Source: Dicaeum eximium (taxonomy: Eukaryota; Chordata; Aves; Passeriformes; Dicaeidae). From it: a DNA stretch of 64,000 nt. The DNA lies in the NCBI GenBank assembly GCA_013396995.1, contig VWZP01006707.1, positions 664,118 to 728,117 of the forward strand. Reading direction: 5' to 3'. The notes beneath the pieces were generated by a model. The model was not told the origin of the DNA and did no database searches. It was given only the letters and a program-made list of their open reading frames with translations. Within the stretch, counting starts at the first letter, position 1; each line of letters begins with the position of its first letter. Of the stretch, positions 28,901 through 37,850 are shown piece after piece. The translations under genes were made by a program, and so were the position numbers.

Positions 28901-29061
28901 GTCCTTAGTATCGTCTGCGCGGCCACCGAGGGGAAGGAAGGGGGTGGCGGGGCCGCGGGTTTGGGGAGGCGCTGGCAGCCGCCGGCTGGCCCCGGGGGCG
29001 CGGCCGACTCACCTCTCCTCCAGGGCGCTCCCAGGGTGAAGCTCCGATGCCAGCTGAACAT
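4999..29061 (-). CDS. C8orf58-like (DUF4657) protein gene, seven exons traced, 3' end unresolved
   Basis: Gene-level entry. Coding pieces, in transcription order: 29061-29013 (first exon 1a) or 28818-28776 (alternative 1b), 19643-18787, 11680-11519, 8991-8805, 7994-7840 and 5119-5001. Every junction has GT/AG sites and the phases agree (1, 0, 0, 1, 0, then 2 at the last donor). The product is about 510 residues before the missing last exon. Residues about 18-302 are acidic and rich in Ser, Pro, Glu and Asp. Residues about 317-351 form a Leu/Ile heptad segment, and residues about 471-510 are a basic Trp/Arg/Lys segment. No signal peptide or membrane span is evident. The family call rests on remembered similarity to human C8orf58: an N-terminus of type ML/MF...R..F, a DSGVE motif, a GxGLxYLEHxC..xE.xxxLQ segment, and a GH...W..V..L..R tail. 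The molecular function of that family is unknown. The exon chain is very secure; the family assignment is moderate. Confidence 0.8.
5001..5119 (-). CDS. C8orf58-like gene, exon 6, basic Trp/Arg segment
   Basis: A 119-base exon with a strong acceptor (ggtttctttttgctccccag|GGT) and donor TTGTATAG|gtgaga (gt at 5000-4999). It encodes GEGHAWRRMRDLVRKT, then RLTNQNKLGLSSAALKRSC and PQLY, plus two bases. It starts in phase 0, matching exon 5. The segment is strongly basic and has the GH...W..(V/M)..L..R pattern that I recall from the C-terminal part of C8orf58. It is too short and off-strand to stand out as an open frame, so it was found by splice phase and composition. A last exon completing the AG- codon must follow. 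Confidence 0.82.
5120..7839 (-). other. Intron 5 of the C8orf58-like gene
   Basis: About 2.7 kb. It contains a CTCF-like motif at 5549-5562 and an exon-like open stretch near 5749-5818 that I do not accept. No known repeat is seen. Confidence 0.6.
5549..5562 (+). promoter_or_regulatory. CTCF-like motif
   Basis: GCACCAGGGGGCCT is close to the core CTCF consensus CCACCAGGGGGCGC on the plus strand. It is a motif match only; occupancy cannot be judged. Confidence 0.3.
7840..7994 (-). CDS. C8orf58-like gene, exon 5
   Basis: A 155-base exon with acceptor gcatttcattgcag|GAAGT and donor AGAAAG|gtgagt (gt at 7839-7838). Two bases complete a Gly codon, then 51 codons run from SERYLESGKSQL to KDPAVRK and end in phase 0. 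It is polar and Asn/Lys-rich (LKKSSNNRNNKENEF), so it is probably a linker between the heptad segment and the basic tail. Confidence 0.85.
7995..8804 (-). other. Intron 4 of the C8orf58-like gene
   Basis: About 0.8 kb of intronic sequence with a good acceptor tract at its end. Nothing else is recognised. Confidence 0.6.
8805..8991 (-). CDS. C8orf58-like gene, exon 4
   Basis: A 187-base exon with acceptor ctttttgtctggtacag|GAA and donor TGCAATG|gtgagt (gt at 8804-8803). It encodes 62 codons from EYLLQHCSCGAASIFL to EKLSSCN, plus one base. It starts in phase 0, as exon 3 requires, and ends in phase 1, as exon 5 requires. Three Cys lie in the first nine and last two codons (QHCSC, SCN). I recognise no known domain in this part. 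Confidence 0.85.
8992..11518 (-). other. Intron 3 of the C8orf58-like gene
   Basis: About 2.5 kb of intronic sequence. I see no recognisable repeat family or extra exon. Confidence 0.6.
11519..11680 (-). CDS. C8orf58-like gene, exon 3 with heptad segment
   Basis: A 162-base, phase 0-0 exon (54 codons) lies between acceptor tgtcattgcag|GTG and donor AAAGAG|gtaagc (gt at 11518-11517). It starts VNQSNSKALGSGLGYLEH and continues with regularly spaced Leu, Ile and Val residues (LIEKIGQLQEHNLRLQKQV), consistent with a short coiled coil of about 35 residues. This is the segment most like human C8orf58 as I remember it (GxGLxYLEHxC, then LQ repeats). It is the best probe for testing the family call. 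Confidence 0.9.
11681..18786 (-). other. Intron 2 of the C8orf58-like gene
   Basis: About 7.1 kb between exons 2 and 3. A small CpG-rich patch lies near 15.57-15.62 kb and another near 12.52-12.61 kb. An open plus-strand frame at 12913-13197 has no supporting splice sites or family resemblance. Nothing else is recognised. Confidence 0.6.
18787..19643 (-). CDS. C8orf58-like gene, large acidic second exon
   Basis: This 857-base exon has acceptor ttttcag|CA (or CAGCAG|GT three bases on) and donor CTGAGTGAG|gtaag (gt at 18786-18785). It encodes 285 codons plus two bases, starting (A)GKKSPPAEDKVVLTHMK and ending CCRLSE in phase 0. Two DSG motifs occur: SEDSGVELPSG at residues about 120-130 and DSGVLSTSSSP at about 154-164. 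The rest is rich in Ser, Pro, Glu and Asp with few hydrophobic stretches, typical of a disordered region. A 188-codon open frame on the opposite strand (18619-19185) is a shadow. The continuity with exon 3 across a 7 kb intron makes this exon secure. Confidence 0.9.
20240..20273. repeat. Duplicated 13-mer flanking an (AT)n run
   Basis: The 13-base word actcctaccttat occurs at 20240-20252 and again at 20261-20273, separated by an AT dinucleotide run. This is probably a local slippage duplication. Confidence 0.7.
25223..25248. repeat. Tandem 13-base repeat, two copies
   Basis: gtgtcacctcccc is repeated exactly twice in a GC-rich intronic patch (about 25.15-25.33 kb). Confidence 0.8.
26299..26326. 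repeat. GATT-rich simple repeat
   Basis: Imperfect gattgattgattgtttactgattgat run in intron 1 of the minus-strand gene. Confidence 0.6.
28776..28818 (-). CDS. C8orf58-like gene, alternative first coding exon 1b
   Basis: A second ATG at 28818 encodes MLRSLLSGCLCPLA plus one base, then a consensus donor CAG|gtaagg (gt at 28775-28774). Its phase is also 1, so it can splice in frame to the same exon at 19643. It lies 195 bases downstream of the exon 1a donor in the same CpG island. It could be an alternative first exon served by a nearby start site. I see no convincing acceptor in front of it, so an internal cassette exon is less likely. The peptide is hydrophobic and Cys-rich but too short to call a signal peptide. 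Confidence 0.5.
29013..29061 (-). CDS. C8orf58-like gene, first coding exon 1a
   Basis: Reading the minus strand, an ATG at 29061 opens MFSWHRSFTLGAPWRR plus one base. A strong donor (AGGAGAG|gtgagtc, gt at 29012-29011) follows. It ends in phase 1, which fits the next exon. The start resembles the N-terminus I recall for C8orf58 (Met-hydrophobic, two or three Arg, Phe, then Pro and Arg), so this is probably the main first exon. It sits inside the CpG island. The reading frame stays open further upstream, so the ATG is chosen by similarity and by the donor rather than by an upstream stop. Confidence 0.72.
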
Positions 29062-29262
29062 CCCGGCTGCAGCAGCCGCCCTCAGGGGCGGGCGGGGCAC
29101 GGGGGCGGCGGTGCCATCGCTGCCGACCCTCCCCGAGTTGCTGCGGTCCCCCGCGGGCGGGCGAGCGGGCCGGGCTAGGGCATGGCGAGGCAGCGCGCTG
29201 CGGACAGCGCTGCCGGCGCGCAGGACGCGGAGCGGCGGGCGGGCGCCCCGCCAGCAGTGACT

Positions 29263-29270
29263 TATAAAGG
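29263..29270 (+). promoter_or_regulatory. TATA-box-like TATAAAGG at island edge
   Basis: The sequence TATAAAGG lies just outside the GC-rich island and fits the TATA consensus on the plus strand. On the minus strand it reads CTTTATAAG, a weaker match that would place a start near 29.23 kb, upstream of exon 1a. No plus-strand exon follows that I can support. Confidence 0.3.
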
Positions 29271-29345
29271 GAGCAGCCCAGAGGAATGTATCTCCTGTGC
29301 CTGATAAGCCGAGATGACTGGAGGGGTTTGAACTACCTTTGCAAC

Positions 29346-29404
29346 CCCCGGAGAAGAGAGGGGGAGAGCGAGAAAAAAAGGGCAGGAGACAAGAGAAAGA
29401 AAAA
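29346..29404. repeat. Purine-rich (GA-rich) tract
   Basis: Nearly pure purine sequence with blocks of gag, gggg and aaaaaaa, just outside the CpG island. It is a low-complexity tract that may mark open chromatin. Confidence 0.6.
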
Positions 29405-29975
29405 TATTTCAGTACTTGCATAATATCAATAAACAACTCTCCTCTCTAGTGGCAGGGAAGGCTGGAATGTTTAGGGTGGGGAGGAGAGAGAGTAAAAGAG
29501 TAGAGTGGGTTTGTTGCGTTTTGGTTTGATTTTTTTTTCTTTCTTTTCAGGTTGTTTCTTGTTCTCTATTTAAATTGCATGTTATGTATTCATAATGGAA
29601 AACTGCCTTGGTTGTCACTGGTGCTGCAGGCTGTGGGTAAGAGGGGTGAGAAGGAAGTGTCAGGACTCTCCTGGGTGCAAGATCCCATGGGCAGATTTGC
29701 AGTGTCACCCTACTGGAGTGAACTCCAAACACGCAAGCCAGGCATAAACTGTTCTGGGATGCCCTGGGCATGGTTGAGCCCTCTGGAGTGTTGTCTTGGA
29801 AAATGTGTGGGAAATTACTCCTAGGCTAGGTTTAAGGAGTACACATTCCCTACAACAAGCAGCCCTATAACCTATATAGGGTCTCTCTTTGCTAAAAGAG
29901 CACCAGTCCCTGCCTTGCTCCCCCATGCAGACTTCTGGTGACATGAGCACTCTCAGGAGAAAATGTGCTGCTCCA

Positions 29976-29988
29976 CCGGTTAAACCGG
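29976..29988. promoter_or_regulatory. Palindromic CCGGTT-A-AACCGG, Grainyhead-like sites
   Basis: A perfect 13-base palindrome about 0.9 kb upstream of exon 1a. Each arm resembles half of the Grainyhead-like/TFCP2 site (AACCGGTT). Motif match only. Confidence 0.3.
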
Positions 29989-32900
29989 CCTAATTCCATG
30001 GACTTCAGCTGTCCATAGGATCAGTGGCCCCGAGGAGATCACAGAGTGGTGCTACTAATGCCATGAGAAAGTAAGTGAGAGGGGAGCTGTTAGGGGAGGT
30101 CAATCTAGTTGCCCCATTGCTCTGCAGGTGCCAGCCCTCCTGTGCCTCTGCAGCACACACTTCAGGTCAAGTATCAGCTAAGGTGAATTCACTTTTTGCT
30201 GTAGCAGTCACTGGAGTTTGCTGACTGGAACCAGCCACAATTTAAAGGTAGGGTATCTAACTGGCCCCTTTTCCCACCACATTGCTCCTGTATTTAATTA
30301 TTAATTGCTTCCAAATTTGTGTCCTCCACCAGAAGGCATCTTTTCTCCTCAGGCTGGGAGGATTTTACTGCTGCCTCCTTGCTTCCCACTGCAGCAAGAT
30401 AGAGTTTTTGTAGGCTGCATCTGATTCTCTTGGAACACTCCAGGCACTCAGGGTGCACCCGGCACCTATTCCTCTTTTTCTGGGAAACCAAAGACTGTGG
30501 TTTGTTGTGTGGACAGAGCCAGGTTTTCCACACTCTTTGGGCTGGTGAGTAGGAAAGCTGTAGGTTCCCTTGGGAAAGAAGGTCCCTGTTTCCAGCACTG
30601 AGAGAGTGCTGTGGTCAGTGCTTTGTGCTTGGTGTCTGACATGCTGCCAAGCTCTGCCCATGCCACCAGCTCGGGCTCCCTGCTCAGCTCCCAGCTGCAG
30701 TGGGCAGATCTAAATTATTAGAGCAGCAGAACAGTGGTTACAGATGCCTTAGCGTGTATGCAATAGCACAGCCAAAGGAATTCTGGGGACAAAGAGCCTC
30801 TCACCTTCAGCTCTGCTGCCCAGACACCACTGCACTCTCCTTTCTGCCATTGAGCTCCATTGTTTTGTACACTGCTGAGCACACTCCTATACTACCTGGA
30901 GACTCTTTTTAAAAAATAACTAGTTTGGAGAAGGAAAAAAGCTACAGTGCTGATGTTTGTAAATAGCTTCAGCCCAAAATGTTCAGAAAAGTATCTGATT
31001 TGTAGTAAGCAAAGTATATGATGCTGTCAGAAATTGAAGTTCCTAAGGAATCTCAAGCTGGCTCTTTCTAAGCTTGGTTTACTCCCTTGTGTTCAACAAA
31101 TGCTTGAGGCCCACAGAAATGACTGTGTTACTAAATATAATAAATAAAACAACCCACTGACAGTAAGCGTTTGAACAAGAATAAAATATCCCCTGGAACG
31201 TGTACAAGACAAGTGCTCTAGCCGTGGGCTAGGGCAAACATGGAATTAAAATGGCTGGCAACGAGCACAAGACTTCATTGCTCTAGGTACTCTCACAAGA
31301 GGGTGTGCTTGTGTGTATGAAACTGATAATTAAATTGGAAATGCCCTGTGTTGACACAATATATGACAATGTTCAGAGTGTAGAGGGCTCCACAAAGCTG
31401 TTGTTAGTTGTTGCATGTGATTGTTTTTGTCTACAATTGGAAAGTTTTAGTAGCATAACTGTGTTTTATGTATTTTTTCAACTCGGGTTTATTTACTATA
31501 TTAGCATCAAGATGTTTTACTTGAATAGCTTAGCGCTGAATTAGAAAGAAACATTAGCATACTTAGGACTTTTATGCCAGTGTAAATGCATCTACCCAAA
31601 GGGAGATTTTACCATTTTGTGCTTGTATTATGAACAGCAGTGAAACCTTCTGAAGGGTGGACACCACCAATTCCAGCCCTCATCAAAAACAGCCCACAGG
31701 CAAGAAACAAAAGTGATGCTTGGTTTTGGTGTCCAAGCTTGGAAAAAGTGCAGAAAAGGGAAACTGATTATTAATGTGCTTTTGTCTAAACCTTGTGAAC
31801 ACCCTTGACATGGGAAAGATCATGTTCCCTGTGTATATTGAACCCAGTTGCTGCTGCAGTAAGGAAAGATGCCTGTATCTTGCAGCTTCATCTCTTGTCT
31901 GGCAGTGAGAGTATTGTCAGATCTCATCATTTAATTGGGAGTTTTGAGGAAGATTGGCTCCTTTTCCCTAAAGTCCAGCTTGTTAGTGAGGGGAGTGTGG
32001 GTGCTGGGGCTGAGCTGTACATTGCTGTCCTGGAGCAGAGCACAAGGATGGGAAGGAACCAGCCAGGCAGGAAAATGGACTTGGGACAGCCTGGCCTGGA
32101 GACCGGGGCCACTGTGGCTTTTGGCCCACACTACATCTGCCCTTTCCCTGCAGCTGCCAATCCTTGTGCTGGGTCTTGTTCCCATTCAGCCATTTGCTGA
32201 GAGCGTGGGATGTGTTCTCCAGATCTTAACTGGGCAGGAAATTCCTTCTTGAGCTGCAGAGGATGTAACGGGAAGAGAAAGAAACTCTTAGTCAGCATCA
32301 GCTTAGTTTTTGATGGATGCATCAATTTCCTCAGTCATGAGAAAACTCCACCCAAAGAAGTCCACAAGTGTGGAAAGGTGTTGTGTCTCTGGATTCCCTT
32401 GGTATACAGCTGCATCCTATGTTTCTTGTCATCCCTATCAACTTGGGGCTTGTGGGAAGCATCTTCAGAGCAGAGGGTACTTCTCTACCGTGGAGAAATC
32501 AGGCACAAGCTCACAGGGAGCTGCTCGCACCAAGGAGGGTGGGTGAGGGGGTTGGGCAAGGTCTGTTTGTACTACAATTCCTAAGTTAGGTGCCTGGAAA
32601 GCAAGAGAGATACATTTAGTGGTGACACCTAAAACTATTGTGTTGTTTAGGCCATTGTGTTGTTCCCTCATGCCCCAATTACTTCTGTGCAATCCCAGAT
32701 CTTCCATAGAAATGACTGCTATAGTGTCCACTGAGATGCTTTGCAGTTGAAAAGGAGGATGCCTGTCAAATGTGAGCCTTGTTTCAAAAAACTTCCCAGA
32801 AGCCAAAATATGCAGTAGCAGGACAGAACCTTGAGCAGGTGCAGCTCTGCACAGGTGAGCTCTCCCGGCTGGGAGAGGTGTTCCTCTGCTCTTTGGCTTT

Positions 32901-35900
32901 AGGCATGTCCCACATGCAAATAACTTCATCTCCTTCTGCCACAGCTTGTTTGGGAGAACAGGATTTTTGCAAGTAGTTTCAGGGCCCATTTTCTTTAAGT
33001 TGTGCAGCCCCCAAAGCACAAGGTTTCTCATGCATGAAAAAAGTCTCTCCTCCTGGCGTGAAGTATTCGTGGTGACGAAAAACACATTCCAGTGTCATTG
33101 TCACTGTGGTTTTCACACTGAAGCACACAATGAAATAACTGTCAACCTTTCATCATACATACATATTAGACCTTGTTTTCCATCCCATTCCCTGACCCCT
33201 TAGTTAAAGGCTGGATCTGGACAGATTGCTTGATTACCTCCTGGCTTGTTTTGTACACCTGCAGCATGGCACAAAAGGACTCTGCAATGCAATCACCTTC
33301 TTGACTTAAATATGTTTTCTTTCACCCTGGTACAAGCAAGGTTTTGGGATGTAGCATGCAAAGGGGCATTGGATACCTGTGCGACAGTGTGGGAAAAGGG
33401 GTGCACTTAATGTTGTGTTATGGGGGTACTCCCCAGCAGCTGAGAAAGGACAGGGAGGAAATGTTCTGTGCAGCATCCATCAGGGTTGGCCTGGACCTGT
33501 GCCCAATGGCTGATTGTACAGGGTTTTTTCCTCTTTTAGGTTTTAGCTACCTTTGCCCGATCCGCCCTGCCAGCAGTGCAGCATTAATGTCATTTGAGTG
33601 AGGACTCACAGCGTCTCTGTGTGAGGGTCTCAGGGCCAGCCTGGGGGTATCGAGGGGCTGTTGCCTTGCTGAGCCCACTGCCAGCAGGGTGTCGGTGGGC
33701 ATGGCTCAGGGGAGCCCGTGCTCCTCAGCCAGCAGCCCCTCACAGGAGGGACAGGTCAAGGGGACAAAAAAAAGGTGTGGGTTCAAAGAGGAATTGCATG
33801 ATAATTGCATTCCTGTAAACGGAAGTTTCCAGAAGACTCCAGCTTCCTGTGAAATGGTTCTCTTGCTAACTTTGCAGTGGCCTGCATGTGTACAGCTTGT
33901 CCAGGTGAAGGTTTGGGGTCACATAAGAGGAAGTTGTTTCACTGCAGTGCACTTATGGTGCAAAAAATAGCTTCTTGGGGTAGTGAGCAGCTTTTGACTC
34001 TGTAGAGGTAACATGTTAACTCTTGCAAATCTCGTGTCTTGCTCCAGACACTTGTCATAATCTAAATACGTTTCAGTTTTTGCTCTTCCTTCACTTAATT
34101 AACATTTATTAACACTTAATACTCAAAATGTGCAAACCCTGCCTATACAAGCAAAACCCCTCTGCATCTTCTCTGCCTCTCTTAAGGATGCTGCTGCCCC
34201 AGGCACATTTCCCTAAACACAGGAGCAGGAGAAAAAACTTGTTGGTGCGTCCACCAGCATTTTAAGAGCAGAGAAGACGCAAATCCCTGGTGTGTTTGGA
34301 TTCTGGAGCAGGTAAGTGGTCCCCACTCCACCCTGCTGTGAAAGGAGCCCTGGTGAACCACATGGGAAGCAGCTGGCCAGAGCTCTGACCTGGGAAGTCA
34401 GGGTCAATGGCTTGCCAGGCACATTTACTTCCTCTGGTGCACAATGGAAGCACCTTTGTGCTCACTGAGTTGGGCTGAAAAGCTAACTTCAAAAGATGTT
34501 AAAACAAGTGCTTAAACTCAGTCACTGCTTTCTAGGCCTCCAGAGCCAGGAGAGTTCCCCTCACTTTCCTGCCAACTACTTGTCCTCAGAGTCCACACTT
34601 TTCTCAGCCAAGGGACAAGCTGGCATACCTCATCAACACCTTCCAAAGGCAGGCTGAGCTGCACTGTACTGTGCTGTGCTGCTGCTTTCTGGGTTATGGC
34701 ACAACCCAAACCCTCTGTTTTCCTTCTGTGGTGCTTCAGGCTGGATGGTAGCAATGCAGGCACAGAGGGGGTCCCCATCAGCAGTTCCTCACCCCACAAC
34801 ACCTGCACCCCACTCCACCAGTGGTTTTAGGTCAGGTGTCTAAGACAGTAGGCATCAGGTCTCAGCCAAGGGGGGATGGTGCCTGGTTTGGGATGGGATG
34901 GGCAGCAGAGCAGTGGTGAGCACCTTGGGGCCATACACTGGTGAGCAGTCAAGTGTGAGTGGAGGAAGAGAGAGGAGTGATGCTGGAGAGCTGATAAGTA
35001 ACAGTAAAAGTAGCAGAGGTACTTGAGGACCAGTGGCAAGAAGGAAGGAATCAAGCCAGCAAGCTGAGCTGGGTGTGAGGGGGAGGTACCTTACTCTTCT
35101 GCTGGGACCTTGGTGTCTTGGGGTGCCAGGGCGTTGCTTCTGTGGCCCTGACAAAGGACAAGCCATGATCAAGGTCACTCTGGAATGGCAAGATATGTTC
35201 TGCTTTGTCATGAGCAGACTTGTAAAATTAGATGGTAATCCAAGGGACTGTGACAAAAAAGATAGAAGATATGAGGGAAGGATCGGGGAGTTTTCCATCA
35301 TGAAATTCTGTGAAAAGGTGATGAGGAGGAACTCAAGAGTGCTGTTGTTGACCCAGGCCTCCCTTTTCACTCTCTGAGGTGTTATCAGGCCTGCAAAGCT
35401 CCAGCCAGGCCTGGGCTTGACCTGGTTTTCTATCCTTATGACTCTGCCCAATGCAGAGAAATAGGTACTCTCCACCCTCTCTTGATGTGTTGCTGGGAGG
35501 AAGCCAGGCTGGGCAGGGTCTGCCAGGCATGAGCCAACACTGTGTCCTGGCCTAGAGACGGGGTGTGAGAGTATCCACAGCATCCCTCAGCCTCTTTGCT
35601 TCTTTGCTTTTAATGCCTGGAGAATCACAGTGGCTGTGAGTGCTGCTTAAACCTTGCAATTAATGGGGCTGAGGGTTTGGCAATCACTGCTTCATTTACC
35701 TTGTTGCAAACCTGCACCATTGTAAATGCTGCAGTTGCTTTAGTTTGGAAATGCTCACTCTCATTTTAGGACAATCTGTTTCAGTGGAGTAGAACAGAAG
35801 AGTCAGATGTGACTTGCTAACACATCACCAGAGTTTAGGCAGTACAAATAGCACTTAATGAGATCCTGGACAATTTGCATTGCTTTTCCCCTGAATATAT

Positions 35901-36222
35901 GCACACTCATCAGTAGAACTAAATCTTTTTCATGTATAACAGTTTAATTGGAACTGATTAAAGTAAAAATGTCCTGAATGTTTGAATATGATAGTAATAC
36001 TGCATTATAAATGTCATTTTGATTAAATAACAGCCTCTTTGCTTGAACAGGATAACTATCCACCCGAAAAATGGGAGTGAAACTTTAGTTAATAATAAAA
36101 CTCCCACCAACTTCAATAGAGTTATATTTCACCTTAATTGCACTCATAATTGCACTTTCACAGTTTGATTACAGAATTTACTGTTTCCTGCTTTGAGGGG
36201 GTATACATTGTTGTCCACCTTC

Positions 36223-36241
36223 AAAAAAAAAAAAAAAAAAA
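36223..36241 (+). repeat. A19 homopolymer followed by TAAAGGG
   Basis: A run of 19 A. The sequence before it does not resemble a transposon or processed transcript that I know, so I call it a simple repeat. Confidence 0.8.
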
Positions 36242-37762
36242 TAAAGGGAACAGAGGATTGTTAACATGCAGTATGTGAGCCTGGATTTCCCCCATTCAGT
36301 GAAATGATGGAGCTCACTTGTTCCAGGATTCAACAGAAGCACCAAGAGTTGCCACAGGGGATCACACTAAAAAAGATACTGTAAGCTTGGCCTTGAGCAG
36401 TGGTTGTCAGTTCCTGTGGATCTGGCTGCTCCAGTACTGGGGAGGAATAACTGAGGAAAGCAGGCTGACTGTTAGCAAATTTAAATATACTGCATGAGAT
36501 CTGACCTCCACTGGTGAAGAATACAGGGGCTTCCCAGGCTGAAAAATGTTGAAAACAACTGTCCTTGATGAGCAGATAGGTTCAGTAGTCAAGGACCTGT
36601 CTGGATGACCTCAGGACATACTTTACAAATAGCATGTGTTTCTGAAAACCTGCTATTTAAAAAATCTCTTGCTGAAGCCAAATCAATGCTCTTTCATTTG
36701 TGTACAACTCTGATATCCACTTCTGGGGTGTGTATTTCCTCTGGACATCCCGGAGGATATGTGTGGCTCCACTGTTTGTGAGCGGAGGTTGGTAACGTGA
36801 CTGTGGATCTTACATCACAGTCTGTCTATGAATGTGTGCAGCACCAGGTGACTGCTGCTGTGTGTCCCCACATCTGGCACCTCTTCAAGTGACAGAATGG
36901 GCACAGGAGCTCAGTTATGGCACTAGCACTGAGGCGCTCTCCCTCCTCAGCACACTGGTTCAATGTTCTTTGCTTTTCATCTCCCTAGCTGAAAAGAGGG
37001 GGAAAAACCCCCTTATTCCCTTTTGTAAAGCTGCCTGAACATCAAAGTTGAGAGTCTGTATTAAACTGTTTCTATGAGCAGTAAGTGACCATGACTTCCC
37101 AGTGTAACTAAAGGAAGTTTGTCATGAAGAGACATTACTTCCCTTCCAAACCAACCCCAAAGCAGGGCTCTTCTAGGTCCAGATGGGAAATGCTAGTGAT
37201 ATATTCATATTCCTTCTGTTCAGATCTGATCTAAGCCCACTGTAAAAAATTAAATACTACCAAGAAGTTTCAGGGGTTGGGACCTTTGTGATTTTTATCT
37301 TAGCAGTGCTATTGGTGCTTTTATCTATAAAATTCTACTTCTGTTTGCATGCTTGTTTAGTGTGGGATGACTGGAGACAGTCTGTTGTTTTACTGCAGAC
37401 TTCCCTGCACTTACTAATTTAAGACTGCTGCTCAGACTGAAATTTCCAGGTTGGCTCATGATGAATCCGTAGTCTATATACAGCGCTTGGGAGATATTTC
37501 CGTACCCTGAAATAACAGGAGGTTTGTGATAGATCATTTCATGGCTTTGCGGTGTTCCGCGACTCATGGGATAGAGGACAGATGTCACCAAACTGCTGTA
37601 CACCAGAACAGTCATTGCACAACTATTCTTTTTGAAAACCAATACAATTGAACTGACACACGTTCCCATGCCAAGTAAAAATAGTGGGCATATGTATTTT
37701 TTGTGGTTTTGTATAAAGAGAGCTTTTGCTGGTATCTTCCCCAGAGTTCTTGGTAGTGCTCC

Positions 37763-37850
37763 TAAAAAAAAAAAAACAACACCAAAACAATAAACAAACC
37801 AAAACCAGAAACCAATTAAACAAAAAACAAAACAAAGCTCTAAAAAAACC
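37763..37850. repeat. A-rich low-complexity tract
   Basis: An A12 run and mixed caa/aaac words; low complexity. Antisense reading gives a spurious Phe/Trp/Cys-rich open frame. Confidence 0.7.

Larger units (their letters stand above)
28500..29260. promoter_or_regulatory. CpG island promoter of the C8orf58-like gene
   Basis: GC and CpG content rise sharply here compared with the AT-rich flanks. Both candidate first exons of the minus-strand gene lie inside, which supports promoter function. At 28889-28912 a 12-base unit (gtcctaagtatc / gtccttagtatc) is repeated in tandem between exon 1b and exon 1a. Long open frames on both strands here (for example 28721-29260 plus) reflect the lack of stop codons in GC-rich DNA. 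Confidence 0.75.

Noticed and set aside
28721..29260. 179-codon plus-strand frame in the CpG island
   Set aside because: Pro/Ala/Gly/Arg-rich product typical of stop-poor GC-rich DNA; the opposite strand carries exons with proper donors.
36180..36245. Possible retrocopy tail (A19)
   Set aside because: The sequence upstream is not recognisable as a transcript copy, and I see no target-site duplication.
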